A stretch of DNA of 64,000 bases from Vibrio sp. 99-8-1 (GCF_013114595.1 NZ_VTXE01000021.1:1-64000); one strand, 5' to 3'; counted from the first letter of the stretch, positions 45,946 to 55,952 are shown. Notes: generated by a model not told the origin, from the sequence alone. Program-made: numbers and translations.

Positions 45946-45973
45946 TTTTACGTTTTACGTTTTACGTTTTACG
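45946..45973. repeat. Tandem heptamer repeat, four copies
   Basis: Four exact copies of TTTTACG lie between the iolG stop and its terminator. This simple repeat could be prone to slippage; no function is evident. Confidence 0.7.
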
Positions 45974-45997
45974 CAAAATAATACGGTTGGATACTTT

Positions 45998-46984
45998 TTA
46001 CAGTGATACTTTTTTTCCAGATTTCAATGATTCTAATGCGGCTTCTGCAAGAACCAATGCATACTCACCGTCATCACCGTTACAGCTTGGTTGGCAACGT
46101 TTAGCTATCACATCAACAAAGTGGCTCCATTCTGAAATATAAGCCGCTTCATAACGCTCAAGGAAGAATGGGTGTGGTTTTTCTGCATTACAACCCGTTT
46201 CACCCCAGTGCTCAACAAGGCTTTCCAGCATATTATTCGCCTGAAGAAGACCTTTCTCGCCGTGAAGTTCCATGCGTTGATCATAACCATAGCCAGAACG
46301 GCGACTATTCATGATGGTTGCTGTGGCACCATTTTTAAATTCGATAATAATTGTCGCAGTATCAATATCACCCGCGTGACCAATAGCAGGATCAACAACA
46401 CAACTGCCACTTGCATAAATAGATACTGGCTCGTCACCAATAATAAAACGTGCCATATCCAAATCATGCACCGTCATATCGCGGAACATACCGCCAGACA
46501 CTTCACTGTATTCCGCTGGCGGTGGCGAAGGATCTCTAGATGTGATGAGCAATGATTCTGCTTTACCAATTACACCAGCGCCAAACTGCTCTTTTACTTT
46601 ACGGAACTGAGGGTCAAAACGACGATTAAAACCCACTAGCATTGGTACTTCGTATCGCTTAACAACAGAAAGACATTCGCGCACACGTTCAAGGGAAAGA
46701 TCGATCGGCTTCTCACAGAAAATCGCCTTTCCATTTTTCGCCGCCATCATTGTTAGGTCTGCATGCGTATCTGTTGCAGAGCCAATACAAACAGCATCTA
46801 TTTCTGGGTCTGTCATTGCTTGTTCAATTGTTTGAACTTTAGCACCATAGGCCGCACAAATTTGTTGCGCACCTTCGAGGTATGGGTCAATAACAGAATA
46901 AAGATTTGTTTCAGGGTGATTATTAATATTTAGTGCATGAACCTTTCCGATGCGGCCCGCACCAAACAAAGCAATATTAAACAT
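45998..46984 (-). CDS. iolG: Inositol 2-dehydrogenase
   Basis: 328 residues. NAD-dependent oxidation of myo-inositol to 2-keto-myo-inositol, the first step of inositol breakdown. Rossmann motif FGAGRIGKVHA at the N-terminus, catalytic K-P in FCEKPIDLS, and the GFO/IDH C-terminal domain with GGMFRDMTVHDLDMARF. The chosen start (46984) has a GAGA SD at 8 nt; a longer in-frame reading extends into the iolB 3' end and is rejected. Last gene of the iolB-iolG unit. A scyllo-inositol dehydrogenase role is possible. Confidence 0.92.
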   Translation of the reverse strand: MFNIALFGAGRIGKVHALNINNHPETNLYSVIDPYLEGAQQICAAYGAKVQTIEQAMTDPEIDAVCIGSATDTHADLTMMAAKNGKAIFCEKPIDLSLERVRECLSVVKRYEVPMLVGFNRRFDPQFRKVKEQFGAGVIGKAESLLITSRDPSPPPAEYSEVSGGMFRDMTVHDLDMARFIIGDEPVSIYASGSCVVDPAIGHAGDIDTATIIIEFKNGATATIMNSRRSGYGYDQRMELHGEKGLLQANNMLESLVEHWGETGCNAEKPHPFFLERYEAAYISEWSHFVDVIAKRCQPSCNGDDGEYALVLAEAALESLKSGKKVSL

Positions 46985-47022
46985 AATTACATTCTCTAAG
47001 TTGTTGTTAATAATTGTGGAGT

Positions 47023-47850
47023 CTATTTTTTTAAATGCTTTTTGGCGTATTCGTCTGAGTTCACCCAATTATGATCGGCTTCCCAAGTAAATAACCATTT
47101 ACGCGTTGGCCCAGCCATTACATTTAGATAATAACTATCGTAACCGGCGATGGTCGCGACTGGATGATAGCCTTTAGGTGCTTTTACAACGTCTTTGTTA
47201 TATACAGCCATCGATTCGTCGAGTGTGCGATCATCGGTATAAACTCGTTGTAAACAAAACCCCTGAGAAGGGTTCAGACGGTGATAATACGTTTCTTCTA
47301 AATAGGTTTCTGTTTCTGTCGCTTCATCATGTTTATGGCTTGGATAAGAGCTAGTACAGCCTTCATCCGTATAAACTTCTACCACAAGCAGACTATCTGC
47401 TTCTTTATAATCCGGAAGAATATTATGAACATAGCGTTGGTTGGCGCCTGCCCCGCGATGTTCTGCATCGATGTCGTCTGGCGCAATAAGACGAGTCTCA
47501 TGGCTGCCTTTTCCGGGGGCGGTACAGATCGCTATTTCTAGATCGGTATGAGATTTGATTGTGTATGCTTCATTGTTCGCAATATAAACCGCATAAGGCT
47601 TTTTGCGTTCAAAAGGACTCATTCTGTCGCCAATATCTTTAAACAATTTTGAATCCGTTTGAACTGTCGCTTTACCAGAAATAATAACGACACAAGTTTC
47701 TATATCTGATGCTTCAAACTTTAAAGATTGGCTAGGATTTAGTTCATAAGCTTTAAATCCTACATAGTCCCATCCTGCCGATTCTGGTGTGATGTCTTGT
47801 GTCGGCGTGGAACCGTTCACATACTCGTATTTTGATAATAATTTAGACAT
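47023..47850 (-). CDS. iolB: 5-deoxy-glucuronate isomerase
   Basis: 275 residues. Converts 5-deoxy-D-glucuronate to 2-deoxy-5-keto-D-gluconate. Bicupin with the metal motif SYPSHKHDE and the matching downstream TYYHRLNPSQGF and GYHPVATIAGYD segments. ATG with GGGATC SD. It is preceded by a 174-bp gap with a hairpin and a GAAA-N6-TTTC element, so iolB-iolG may have its own promoter. Confidence 0.94.
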   Translation of the reverse strand: MSKLLSKYEYVNGSTPTQDITPESAGWDYVGFKAYELNPSQSLKFEASDIETCVVIISGKATVQTDSKLFKDIGDRMSPFERKKPYAVYIANNEAYTIKSHTDLEIAICTAPGKGSHETRLIAPDDIDAEHRGAGANQRYVHNILPDYKEADSLLVVEVYTDEGCTSSYPSHKHDEATETETYLEETYYHRLNPSQGFCLQRVYTDDRTLDESMAVYNKDVVKAPKGYHPVATIAGYDSYYLNVMAGPTRKWLFTWEADHNWVNSDEYAKKHLKK

Positions 47851-47922
47851 AAAGATCCCAAACTTACTGTTATATAAGGTAAATATTCGTTGGAATTAAC
47901 TATTGATACAAACTACCACCAC

Positions 47923-47936
47923 GAAATATAAATTTC
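47923..47936. promoter_or_regulatory. Candidate IolR site upstream of iolB
   Basis: GAAATATAAATTTC, matching the GAAA-N6-TTTY pattern shared with 52899, 54481 and 57069. About 73 bp upstream of the iolB start. Confidence 0.4.
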
Positions 47937-47987
47937 AAAATAAATTAAATGCGAATTAATTATTTTATTTGATGTGTGATAGCGATC

Positions 47988-48018
47988 ATATCAACCCTCT
48001 ACCTTAGAGGGTTGATAT
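47988..48018 (-). terminator. Hairpin after iolD
   Basis: Perfect 13-bp stem ATATCAACCCTCT with AGAGGGTTGATAT around ACCTT. It is placed 7 bp after the iolD stop, with no strong U tract; a partial terminator or processing barrier. Confidence 0.55.
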
Positions 48019-48024
48019 ACCTTG

Positions 48025-49959
48025 TTAGTATTGACGTGCCTTAGTAGCTAAAACCTCTTTAATGCTTGCGGCAGCATCAACAACCTCTTGTTTTTTAGCC
48101 ACTTGTGCCGTTCCGCAACGCCACCACGCTTCATAACCGTTGGTCATGGTTTTAGGCAGAGTTTTAATATCAATTAGGGTTGATACCGTCTGTTTTTTGG
48201 CATCTTCAACAGCAGCTATCAATTCAGCCTCCGTGCGCACGGTATAACTCTTACAACCATAACTTTCGGCATTCTTGGCAAAATCAACAGGTACAAGCTT
48301 GCCTGTCATTCTCCCTGTTTCTGGATCTCGGAAGCGATTTTCAGTCCCATAACTCCCCATGCCTTGACTCATTTGTAGGTTGTTAATACAACCAAACGCC
48401 GCATTATCAAACAGTATCACGTTGATTTTGATGCCTTCTTGGATTGCGGTTTGTAACTCCGAATGAAGCATCATGTAGGAACCATCTCCAACCATTGTAT
48501 AAACAGGTTGCTCTGGGCTCGCTATCTTCGCACCAATCGATGCCGCAATTTCATATCCCATGCAGGAGTAACCATACTCCATATGATATGTATCAGGGTG
48601 TTTTGGTCGCCATACACGCTGAAGATCTCCCGGTAGCGAACCAGCAGCCCCAACAACAATCGCGTTATCTTCCAACGTTTGGTCGAGTAATCCTAAAATA
48701 CGAGTCTGAGTTAGCTCAGTGTCTAATGAATCACGATACTCAATGAGCTGACTATCAAAGTGACCATCCACTTCAGGCGTAAACTCATCGCTAAATTTGA
48801 TATTAAATAAACGATCTAACTCTTGCTCCCATGCAGATTTAGCATCAACAATTTCATTTTTGTATTGAGTTAAATAGTTTTCTAAAACAAGTAAATTTTC
48901 TATCTCTTTTAACGCCGATTTTGCGTCTGCAACCACTGAAATTGCATCCAGTTTGCACGCATCAAATTCAGCGGTATTAATCGTTAAAAATTCCACTTCA
49001 GGATTTTGGAATAATGATTTTGAAGCAGTAGTAAAATCGGTAAAACGTGTACCGACACCGATAACTAAATCTGCGTCTTTCGCGACTAAGTTTGCAGCTA
49101 AACAACCTGTTGTTCCTATCCCGCCAAGATTTAATTCATGACTGGCAACAATGGCACTTTTCCCAGCTTGTGTTTCTCCAAATGGAATATTGAATTTCTC
49201 AGAAAATTCTTGAAAAACACCATGTGCTTCTGAATATCGAACACCACCACCACAAACTAGAATTGGTTTCTTCTTTCTCTTAATTAGATTTACAGCGTCA
49301 CGAATCATTTCTGATGTTGCTGGACGGCGTTCAATTCTATGAACTCGTTTCTTGAAAAAGTAATCAGGGAAATCATAAGCTTCACCCTGTACATCTTGAG
49401 GTAAGCAGATAGTCACCGCGCCCGTATCAGCAGGGTCAGTAAGAACACGCATCGCATTGATCATTGCGGTCATCAGTTGTTCAGGACGATTCACCCTATC
49501 CCAATAGCGTGACACAGGCTTAAAGCAGTCATTAGTGCTAATAGAACAGTCATGGAATTGCTCTACTTGCTGTAACACGGGATCTGGCTGACGGCTTGCG
49601 AATATATCTCCCGGAAGAAATAAAACCGGTATTCGATTGGCCGTTGCCGTTGCTGCTGACGTGACCATATTTGCAGCGCCCGGACCAACAGATGACGTTA
49701 CCGCGTAGATTTTTTTGCGTTTGTGCTGCTTAGCAAATCCCATTGCAATATGAGCCATGCCTTGCTCATTACAACCTTGATGTACAATAAGGCTTCCGGC
49801 ATCTTCTTCTAATGCTTGGCCTAAACCGACTACGTTTCCATGTCCAAAAATCGTGAATACACCATGTATAAACTTATCTTGCTTACCATCGAACTCAACG
49901 TATTGTTGATTCATAAATTTTACTAGCGCTTGCGCAGTTGTCATTCGTATGGTGTTCAT
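48025..49959 (-). CDS. iolD: 3D-(3,5/4)-trihydroxycyclohexane-1,2-dione hydrolase
   Basis: 644 residues. Thiamine-diphosphate enzyme that opens the inositol-derived ring to 5-deoxy-glucuronate. N-terminal PYR domain with the E-containing [14 protein letters not shown] segment; central domain; C-terminal PP domain with the ThDP/Mg2+ motif VGDGSYMM followed by [14 protein letters not shown]. Third gene of the iolC-iolE-iolD unit. A hairpin precedes it and another follows it. Confidence 0.95.
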   Translation of the reverse strand: MNTIRMTTAQALVKFMNQQYVEFDGKQDKFIHGVFTIFGHGNVVGLGQALEEDAGSLIVHQGCNEQGMAHIAMGFAKQHKRKKIYAVTSSVGPGAANMVTSAATATANRIPVLFLPGDIFASRQPDPVLQQVEQFHDCSISTNDCFKPVSRYWDRVNRPEQLMTAMINAMRVLTDPADTGAVTICLPQDVQGEAYDFPDYFFKKRVHRIERRPATSEMIRDAVNLIKRKKKPILVCGGGVRYSEAHGVFQEFSEKFNIPFGETQAGKSAIVASHELNLGGIGTTGCLAANLVAKDADLVIGVGTRFTDFTTASKSLFQNPEVEFLTINTAEFDACKLDAISVVADAKSALKEIENLLVLENYLTQYKNEIVDAKSAWEQELDRLFNIKFSDEFTPEVDGHFDSQLIEYRDSLDTELTQTRILGLLDQTLEDNAIVVGAAGSLPGDLQRVWRPKHPDTYHMEYGYSCMGYEIAASIGAKIASPEQPVYTMVGDGSYMMLHSELQTAIQEGIKINVILFDNAAFGCINNLQMSQGMGSYGTENRFRDPETGRMTGKLVPVDFAKNAESYGCKSYTVRTEAELIAAVEDAKKQTVSTLIDIKTLPKTMTNGYEAWWRCGTAQVAKKQEVVDAAASIKEVLATKARQY

Positions 49960-49993
49960 AACTACATCACTCCAAAAACTGGAAGTTATTAGA

Positions 49994-50019
49994 AAGCGCC
50001 AGCATAGGGCCTGGCGCTT
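49994..50019 (-). other. Intercistronic hairpin between iolE and iolD
   Basis: AAGCGCCAG (49994-50002) pairs with CTGGCGCTT (50011-50019). On the minus strand it is followed by TTTCT, so it could attenuate transcription into iolD or stabilise iolCE mRNA. Confidence 0.5.
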
Positions 50020-50036
50020 ATACTACTTCGTGCGTA

Positions 50037-50927
50037 TTAGATTAATTCCGCATCTTTAGCTAGTTTCTCTAGGTTGTTATACCCGAGTGTTGCATAGGTT
50101 AATGGGTTCGCAATCGCAGGATCTTGTTCCGCTTCAACCACTAACCAACCTTGATAGTTTTCCTGTTTTAGAATTTTGAAAATCTCAGGGTAGTTAACGC
50201 AACCATCTCCCGGCACGGTATAAACACCATCAAGAACAGAGTTTAAGAAACTCATCTTCTTATTTTTAACATCAGCAAGTACATCTTTTCGGATATCTTT
50301 ACAGTGAACATGATTAATTCGTTTAGCCCAACGTTCAGCTACAGCAATAGGGTCCGCGCCTGCAAAAGTTAGATGTCCTGTATCAAGTAATAAACCGACT
50401 TCAGAACCGGTGTTAGACATCAAATTATCAACATCTTCCGCAGTTTCTATCACCGTACCCATGTGGTGATGGTAGGCAATTTGCACACCTTGGCTTTGAG
50501 TATATTTAGCAAACTCTGTGATTTTTTTACCGTACTCTTCCCAACGATCTTTTGGAAACTCTGGACGTAGATGAACAGGTGTATCTTGCTTACCATGAAT
50601 ACAATCCGTTACTTCACAAACCACCATGACTTTCGCACCTAGCTCACGAAGTAAAGTTAAATGCGGTTGCACTGCTTCAATCTCTTCTTCAACAGAACGA
50701 GTAAGAAGCTCTAACGAATACCAGCCAGATACAAGCTCCACATCATGAGCGTTTAAAATTGGGCCTAAAATGCTGGCTTCTCTTGGAAACTTATTGCCAA
50801 GTTCGAAACCTACAAATCCAGCTTGACGACCCTCTGTTAAACATGTTTCCAAAGATGTTTCAGCGCCTAAAGAAGGTAAATCATCATTAGTCCAAGTTAG
50901 CGGATTGATACCAAGTTTAATTGTCAT
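50037..50927 (-). CDS. iolE: Myo-inosose-2 dehydratase
   Basis: 296 residues. Dehydrates 2-keto-myo-inositol to the trihydroxycyclohexane dione. Xylose-isomerase-like TIM barrel: LGINPLTWTNDDLPSLGAE at the N-terminus, AYHHHMGTVIE, LLLDTGHLTFAGADP and NHVHCKDIRKDV provide the metal-ligand residues, and WLVVEAEQDP closes the active site. 19 bp after iolC, clearly co-transcribed. Confidence 0.95.
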   Translation of the reverse strand: MTIKLGINPLTWTNDDLPSLGAETSLETCLTEGRQAGFVGFELGNKFPREASILGPILNAHDVELVSGWYSLELLTRSVEEEIEAVQPHLTLLRELGAKVMVVCEVTDCIHGKQDTPVHLRPEFPKDRWEEYGKKITEFAKYTQSQGVQIAYHHHMGTVIETAEDVDNLMSNTGSEVGLLLDTGHLTFAGADPIAVAERWAKRINHVHCKDIRKDVLADVKNKKMSFLNSVLDGVYTVPGDGCVNYPEIFKILKQENYQGWLVVEAEQDPAIANPLTYATLGYNNLEKLAKDAELI

Positions 50928-50946
50928 TATATTTTTTCCTTATTCA

Positions 50947-52854
50947 CTAGAGTGCGCGGTTGCGCCATAGAGTGATGAGATTGTGATAGTTAGATTTAAT
51001 ATCTTCGATTAATGTTTTATCGTCTGTTTTGTTAGCTAACCAATTACGAGAAGGCTCACCAAATAGTGTTCTTCCTACAGCAAAGCCTTTAACAACATCG
51101 TGTCCTGCTGTGGCAGAAAATCCGGATTTTAACTCTGCTTGAGAGGCGTCTAAACCTAGAATAACAACACCGCGACAGTAGCAATCACGCTCTTGGATTA
51201 GATCAGATACCTGACTCCACGACTCGCTGGCTAGAGGAGGTAATTTCCACCAATCCGGTTTCACACCTAGGTTGTAAAAACGCTTCATTGCTCGAATATA
51301 GAGATCATCTTCTTTTTCAACACCAGCGGGTAAAATGATTTCCAACAGCAACTCATGACCTGACTTACAGCATGCTTGATACACTTCTTTAATTTGACGC
51401 TCTTGTTCTAGGCGAACTTGGCAGTCACTTTCAGGATTAAAGAACACAAGACATTTAACGATATGCTCTAGAGGCCAATCGATAAGCTGTGAACCGATAT
51501 TGCCATGTTCTAGTTCTAATGGATTAGAGCCAGGAAGCTCAATAGGACGGCCAATCCACCACCCACTCCCAGTAACCTCGTTCAACACATCTTGACCATA
51601 TGTACTATCACAAAGAAGTCCTGATTTACCTTGAATTCCTGCTTCTTGTTCTACTTCACGGCTTGCTTGCAGTATCAGTTTCTTGAGCGGCTTAATTCGA
51701 CTCAAGTCCGCACCAGCTTCACGCGCCATTTCTACAAACTGAATTCTATGGTCAAATGCCATAACGCATAACTCTTGCCACTCAGTTTTTCGAGTTGTTA
51801 CACGGTGTAAATGATTTAATTCTTCATCGAGATCAGGGCGTGGCACATCTTCAGCACGAGTCAAATAATTGTCTAGCTCTTCCTTGGTTGGCATAGCCGG
51901 AGCACAACCATGACGGGAAACCACTAACGCGCCACAAGCGTTAGCATAGGCACAAGATTTCTGCCAACTTTCACCATTCAAGTAACCACGCAGTAGCCCA
52001 GACATAAACGCATCACCAGCACCCAATACGTTAAGCACTTCTACTCGAACACCTGTTACCGTGATCCCATCATCTAAATCTTCAGGGATATCTCCTGTAA
52101 ACACGGAACAACCTAGTGGTCCACGCTTACAGACAAACTCAGCGTCTGAGATTTTTCTTACGTTCTTTAGTGCTTCAATTGTATCGGTTGAACCACCAGA
52201 AATATGGAACTCTTCTTCTGTTCCAACAATAACATCAAACAAGCCAAGAACTTCTTGGAGCTCTTCTGTTACCTTGCTTGACTCTACAAAACGTGTTTCA
52301 CCATCTCCCAAGGAAGTTAATCCCCAAAGAACAGGACGGTAATCAATATCTAGCGCGGTTTTTACACCGTTTCTACGTGCGTATTTCAACGCCGTTAACA
52401 CTGCTTCTCGCGTTTTTGGATTAGAGAGGTGGCTACCAGTGATAGCTAAACAACGAGCAGACGCAATATATTCTTCTGTAAAATCGTCTTTTGTAATCGC
52501 CATATCAGCACAATTATCGCGATAGAAAATCAATGGGAATGTATCTTCGTCTTTAATGCCGAGAATAACTAAAGCAGTAAGACGCTCACTGTCCTTGATT
52601 AGATTACTTGTATCACAGCCAACACTTTCGAGTTCTTCCTTTAGAAAGCGTCCCATATGCTCGTCGCCTATGCGCGCTAGCATGGATGACTTTAGTCCTT
52701 GAACTGCTGTGCCATACGCGACGTTACCTGAGGAGCCTCCAAGATACTTACTAAAAGATCCCATATCCTCAAGACGCGAACCAATTTGTTGACCATAGAG
52801 ATCAACAGCAATGCGGCCCATGCAGATTAAATCTAAAGATTTTTTACTGTCCAC
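50947..52854 (-). CDS. iolC: Bifunctional 5-dehydro-2-deoxygluconokinase with DUF2090 aldolase-like domain
   Basis: 635 residues, a fusion. Residues about 1-330 are a PfkB-family kinase: YLGGSSGNVAYG near the N-terminus and the catalytic NVLGAGDAFMSGLLRG signature. Residues about 345-635 are DUF2090 (MAFDHRIQFVEMAREAGAD at its start), the domain linked to cleavage of 5-dehydro-2-deoxygluconate 6-phosphate into malonate semialdehyde and dihydroxyacetone phosphate. The fused form is common in proteobacteria and explains why no separate iolJ is present. GTG start with AGAGG 7 nt upstream. Confidence 0.92.
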   Translation of the reverse strand: MDSKKSLDLICMGRIAVDLYGQQIGSRLEDMGSFSKYLGGSSGNVAYGTAVQGLKSSMLARIGDEHMGRFLKEELESVGCDTSNLIKDSERLTALVILGIKDEDTFPLIFYRDNCADMAITKDDFTEEYIASARCLAITGSHLSNPKTREAVLTALKYARRNGVKTALDIDYRPVLWGLTSLGDGETRFVESSKVTEELQEVLGLFDVIVGTEEEFHISGGSTDTIEALKNVRKISDAEFVCKRGPLGCSVFTGDIPEDLDDGITVTGVRVEVLNVLGAGDAFMSGLLRGYLNGESWQKSCAYANACGALVVSRHGCAPAMPTKEELDNYLTRAEDVPRPDLDEELNHLHRVTTRKTEWQELCVMAFDHRIQFVEMAREAGADLSRIKPLKKLILQASREVEQEAGIQGKSGLLCDSTYGQDVLNEVTGSGWWIGRPIELPGSNPLELEHGNIGSQLIDWPLEHIVKCLVFFNPESDCQVRLEQERQIKEVYQACCKSGHELLLEIILPAGVEKEDDLYIRAMKRFYNLGVKPDWWKLPPLASESWSQVSDLIQERDCYCRGVVILGLDASQAELKSGFSATAGHDVVKGFAVGRTLFGEPSRNWLANKTDDKTLIEDIKSNYHNLITLWRNRAL

Positions 52855-52898
52855 TTTAAAACCTCTTACAATTATTTATTTCATAACAAACATTATAC

Positions 52899-52912
52899 GA
52901 AACGTTTATTTT
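52899..52912. promoter_or_regulatory. Candidate IolR site upstream of iolC
   Basis: GAAACGTTTATTTT, one mismatch from a perfect GAAA-N6-TTTC palindrome, 45 bp upstream of the iolC start. A partial CRP-like half-site (near 52946-52960) is also present. Confidence 0.4.
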
Positions 52913-53022
52913 ATTTCAATGCAATTAAGTACATTTATTCCAAATCGTGATCAAGTTGGAACTTTTATTTAATGAGCGTCTTTACCTTCAATTTAACCCT
53001 GTTTGAAATTGATTCATTCTAG

Positions 53023-54396
53023 TTAAACGACCCCCATTACAGCGAAAACTAAGGTCACTCCGGTGGCTATAATTGGGATAAATAACGTACAGACAAAAAT
53101 ATCCTTGTACGATTCTCTATGAGTCATTCCACAAATAGCGAGTAAAGTAATAACCGCTCCATTGTGCGGTAAAGAATCTAAGCCTCCACATGCTATGGAT
53201 GCGATACGGTGCAAGACTTCTAAGCTAATACCTAACTCAGATGCTTGTTGAATATAAGTTTGCCCCAAGGCATCAAGCGCAATACTCAAACCTCCTGATG
53301 CGGAGCCAGTGATCCCTGCGAGTAAACTTGTTGATAGTGCAAATGATAAGAGTGGTGTACCTGGAATAGCCAAGATCAATTGCTTTATAACCACAAACGC
53401 AGCCAATGACTTAATAACATTACCGAACCCAACAGCCGCTGCTGTATTCATGATTGGCATGACCGAATCAAGGCTCCCCTCATTGATAATCTGTTTTACG
53501 TTAGGCATATATTTGTGAAATAGAGCAATCGCGACCACTATCGCTGTGGTTAGCGCAATGATGAGACTCCACATGCCGTTTACTTTAGATAACGTAACTC
53601 CGTAATCAGAAAGGTAGCTTGTATCAATATTGGGGTAGTAAAATGTTACGATTATAAAATTTAGAGCTAATACTATTACAATAGGTATAAAGGCTAATGT
53701 TGCAGAAGGAAGATCTGCGCCATCTGCCTCATTTCTTTTTTCTATATGAACCCCATACCCTTCACCGTTTTCTTTTGCTATTGATTCGCGACGTTTCAAC
53801 CACAACATCCCTAAACCAAACATCACTACAGAAGCGATAATCCCCAGCATGGGAGCAGCGTAAGCTGTTGTACCGAAAAAGGGCATTGCGATTGTATTTT
53901 GAATTTGAGGAGAGCCAGGTAACGCGGTCATTGTGTAAGTAAACGAACCTAGTGCAATTGATCCCGGTATTAATCTTTTTGGCACATCGTTTCGTCGGAA
54001 AATGTCTGCAGCAATAGGATATACAGCGAACACAACGACAAACATGGATACGCCACCATAGGTCAATACTGACACTGCGAGTACAACCGCTAATATAGAG
54101 TTAGTGGCACCAATCTTTTTCGTTATCACTTCAGCAATACTTTTTGCGGCGCCTGAAGCATCCATGACTTTGCCAAAAATTGCACCAAGCAAGAACGCCG
54201 GAAAATATAACTTTACATAATTTGCCGCGCTCGACATAAATACTTCTGTAAAGCTTGCCATTAAAGGCGTGCCAACTGAGAACATTGCCGCCACTAACGC
54301 CAATATGGGCGCAAGCCAAATGACTGACATGCCTTTATATGCCAAATACATCAACATTACTAATGACAGCAATATTCCAAAAATTCCTAAATACAC
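53023..54396 (-). CDS. GntP-family permease
   Basis: About 457 residues. I chose the GTG at 54396, which has GGAG 6 nt upstream; a TTG four codons earlier lacks an SD. About 12-13 membrane segments; family features include KLYFPAFLLGAIFGKVMDASG, TYGGVSMFVVVFAVYPIAA and the C-terminal GSASGGLSIAL and GLDSLPHNGAVITLL. GntP permeases carry gluconate and other hydroxy acids. The gene is divergent from an iron-dependent alcohol dehydrogenase and follows no other inositol gene closely. Export of a hydroxy acid end-product, or uptake of a sugar acid, are both possible. Confidence 0.82.
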   Translation of the reverse strand: MYLGIFGILLSLVMLMYLAYKGMSVIWLAPILALVAAMFSVGTPLMASFTEVFMSSAANYVKLYFPAFLLGAIFGKVMDASGAAKSIAEVITKKIGATNSILAVVLAVSVLTYGGVSMFVVVFAVYPIAADIFRRNDVPKRLIPGSIALGSFTYTMTALPGSPQIQNTIAMPFFGTTAYAAPMLGIIASVVMFGLGMLWLKRRESIAKENGEGYGVHIEKRNEADGADLPSATLAFIPIVIVLALNFIIVTFYYPNIDTSYLSDYGVTLSKVNGMWSLIIALTTAIVVAIALFHKYMPNVKQIINEGSLDSVMPIMNTAAAVGFGNVIKSLAAFVVIKQLILAIPGTPLLSFALSTSLLAGITGSASGGLSIALDALGQTYIQQASELGISLEVLHRIASIACGGLDSLPHNGAVITLLAICGMTHRESYKDIFVCTLFIPIIATGVTLVFAVMGVV

Positions 54397-54759
54397 AACT
54401 AACTCCAAATTTTAAAATGTTTAAATTTTAAGAATGCTAGCCTTAACCAATAAGCTTCCATTCAACACCCTGCACGCATTGAAACATTTGTTTCATCAAA
54501 TTGGAAGAAAATTTCTATTTTTTTGAACACAGAAAAGTTGTATAGAAAACAGACAAATGAATAAATGCAAGAGCTAACGCACTGATTAACAATCACTTAT
54601 AAACCATTAACAAGTGAAATACACTCGAATAACTGTCGTAAAATTTAACGGCAAGGTGAAAAAATCCGATTTAGAGTTTGATTTATAACGACAACATTGT
54701 AATATGCCGAAATATTCATTTCATTAGTTTAAACGTAAAACATCATCAGGAGTACAGTA
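54397..54759. promoter_or_regulatory. Divergent control region, GntP permease / Fe-alcohol dehydrogenase
   Basis: 363 bp without a gene, containing the perfect palindrome TGAAACA-TT-TGTTTCA (54480-54495), which includes the GAAA-N6-TTTC element at 54481-54494. Both genes are likely controlled together. Confidence 0.55.
54481..54494. promoter_or_regulatory. Candidate IolR site, best copy
   Basis: GAAACATTTGTTTC, a palindrome that extends one base on each side. The most symmetrical of four matching elements in the inositol island. Confidence 0.5.
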
Positions 54760-55926
54760 ATGAGCACTAAAGTAGTGTTGCCTAGAACCATGCATGTCGG
54801 CAAAGATTCCATTGAGAAAGTTGCCGAAGCAATGAAAGCGCTTAACGCTTCTAAACCATTAATTATTACTGACAAAATAATGGTTAGTTTGGGGTATATC
54901 GATAAAATTGACGCGATTCTGTCAAAGAACAATTATCACGCTGCTGTTTTTTCAGACACCGTTCCAGAACCGACAGCAAGTTCAATTACGGCTGGCGTTA
55001 CCATTGTTCAGGAAGGGGATTTCGACTGCATTATCGCCGTTGGTGGCGGTAGTCCAATTGATAGTGCTAAAGCTATCGGTATTGTTGGAAAATTTGGCGG
55101 TAAAGCTCGCGACTATAAGTTCCCACGCGATGTGACAGAGCAGGGTTTGCCAATTATTGCCATTCCAACAACCGCCGGAACAGGTTCTGAAGCCACTCGC
55201 TTTACCATTATTACTGATGATGCAAGTGATGAAAAAATGCTATTGTCCGGCGATGGTTTTATGCCTCATACGGCAATCATTGATTACAACCTAACATTAT
55301 CTTTGCCAACAAGAACAACTGCCGATTGCGGTTTGGATGCACTTACTCATGCTATCGAATCCTACGTAAGTAAAAAAGCCAACCCCTTTAGCGATCATCA
55401 AGCATTAGCCGCAATAAGATTGATCGCACCAAACTTACGAAATGTGTACAGAAACCCTAAAGATGAAGATGGCCGAGAAGCTTTGATGTTGGGATCCACA
55501 TTGGCTGGGATTGCATTTTCAAATGCATCAGTGGCATTAATCCATGGAATGAGCCGTCCAATTGGTGCGTTTTTTCATGTTCCACATGGTTTATCCAATG
55601 CCATGCTTTTACCGGTAATTACTGAGTTTTCTATCGAAAATGCGCAAGCTCGCTATGCGGACTGTGCAAGAGCGATGGGTGTATCCAATATCCAAGATAG
55701 TAATAGCGTTGCTTGTAATAAACTAGTTACAGAACTGAGATCCTTAAATAAGGATTTAGAGGTTCCGAGCATGGAGAAATATGGCATTGACTCAGACAGA
55801 TTTCACGACTTGTTACCAATAATGGCAGAACAAGCACTTGCTTCCGGCTCTCCTAGCAATAATCCACGCGTACCAAGTGTTGATGAAATGATTAAACTCT
55901 ATAAAAAAGTTTGGTTAGATAAGTAG
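54760..55926 (+). CDS. Iron-containing alcohol dehydrogenase
   Basis: 388 residues, group III metal-dependent dehydrogenase. NAD(P)-binding GGGSPID (95-101), the TAGTGSEATRFT segment, and metal ligands D193, H197 (GLDALTHAIE), H262 and H276 (FHVPHG). Good SD (AGGAG, 7 nt). Family members reduce aldehydes to alcohols or the reverse. In this cluster no iolA (malonate semialdehyde dehydrogenase) is present, so reduction of malonate semialdehyde to 3-hydroxypropionate is an attractive but unproven role, with the divergent GntP permease as exporter. Its converging neighbour is the inositol regulator. Confidence 0.87.
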   Translation: MSTKVVLPRTMHVGKDSIEKVAEAMKALNASKPLIITDKIMVSLGYIDKIDAILSKNNYHAAVFSDTVPEPTASSITAGVTIVQEGDFDCIIAVGGGSPIDSAKAIGIVGKFGGKARDYKFPRDVTEQGLPIIAIPTTAGTGSEATRFTIITDDASDEKMLLSGDGFMPHTAIIDYNLTLSLPTRTTADCGLDALTHAIESYVSKKANPFSDHQALAAIRLIAPNLRNVYRNPKDEDGREALMLGSTLAGIAFSNASVALIHGMSRPIGAFFHVPHGLSNAMLLPVITEFSIENAQARYADCARAMGVSNIQDSNSVACNKLVTELRSLNKDLEVPSMEKYGIDSDRFHDLLPIMAEQALASGSPSNNPRVPSVDEMIKLYKKVWLDK

Positions 55927-55952
55927 TCATTAATGTATAGCGACTAAATAAG

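Larger units (their letters stand above)
45365..45997. other. Spacer between the citrate and inositol loci
   Basis: 633 bp without a gene, very AT-rich, marking the junction between citA and iolG. It should contain the citAB promoter at its left side. The iol terminator and a four-copy heptamer repeat are near its right end. No integrase, IS or attachment-site repeat was found. Confidence 0.5.

Noticed and set aside
45365..45997. Possible mobile-element boundary at the citrate/inositol junction
   Set aside because: I found no transposase, integrase, target duplication or terminal inverted repeat; only a terminator and a heptamer repeat.
46984..47068. Longer N-terminus for iolG
   Set aside because: It would overlap the iolB 3' end and add a basic, non-homologous leader; the Rossmann fold starts at the ATG at 46984 with an adequate SD.
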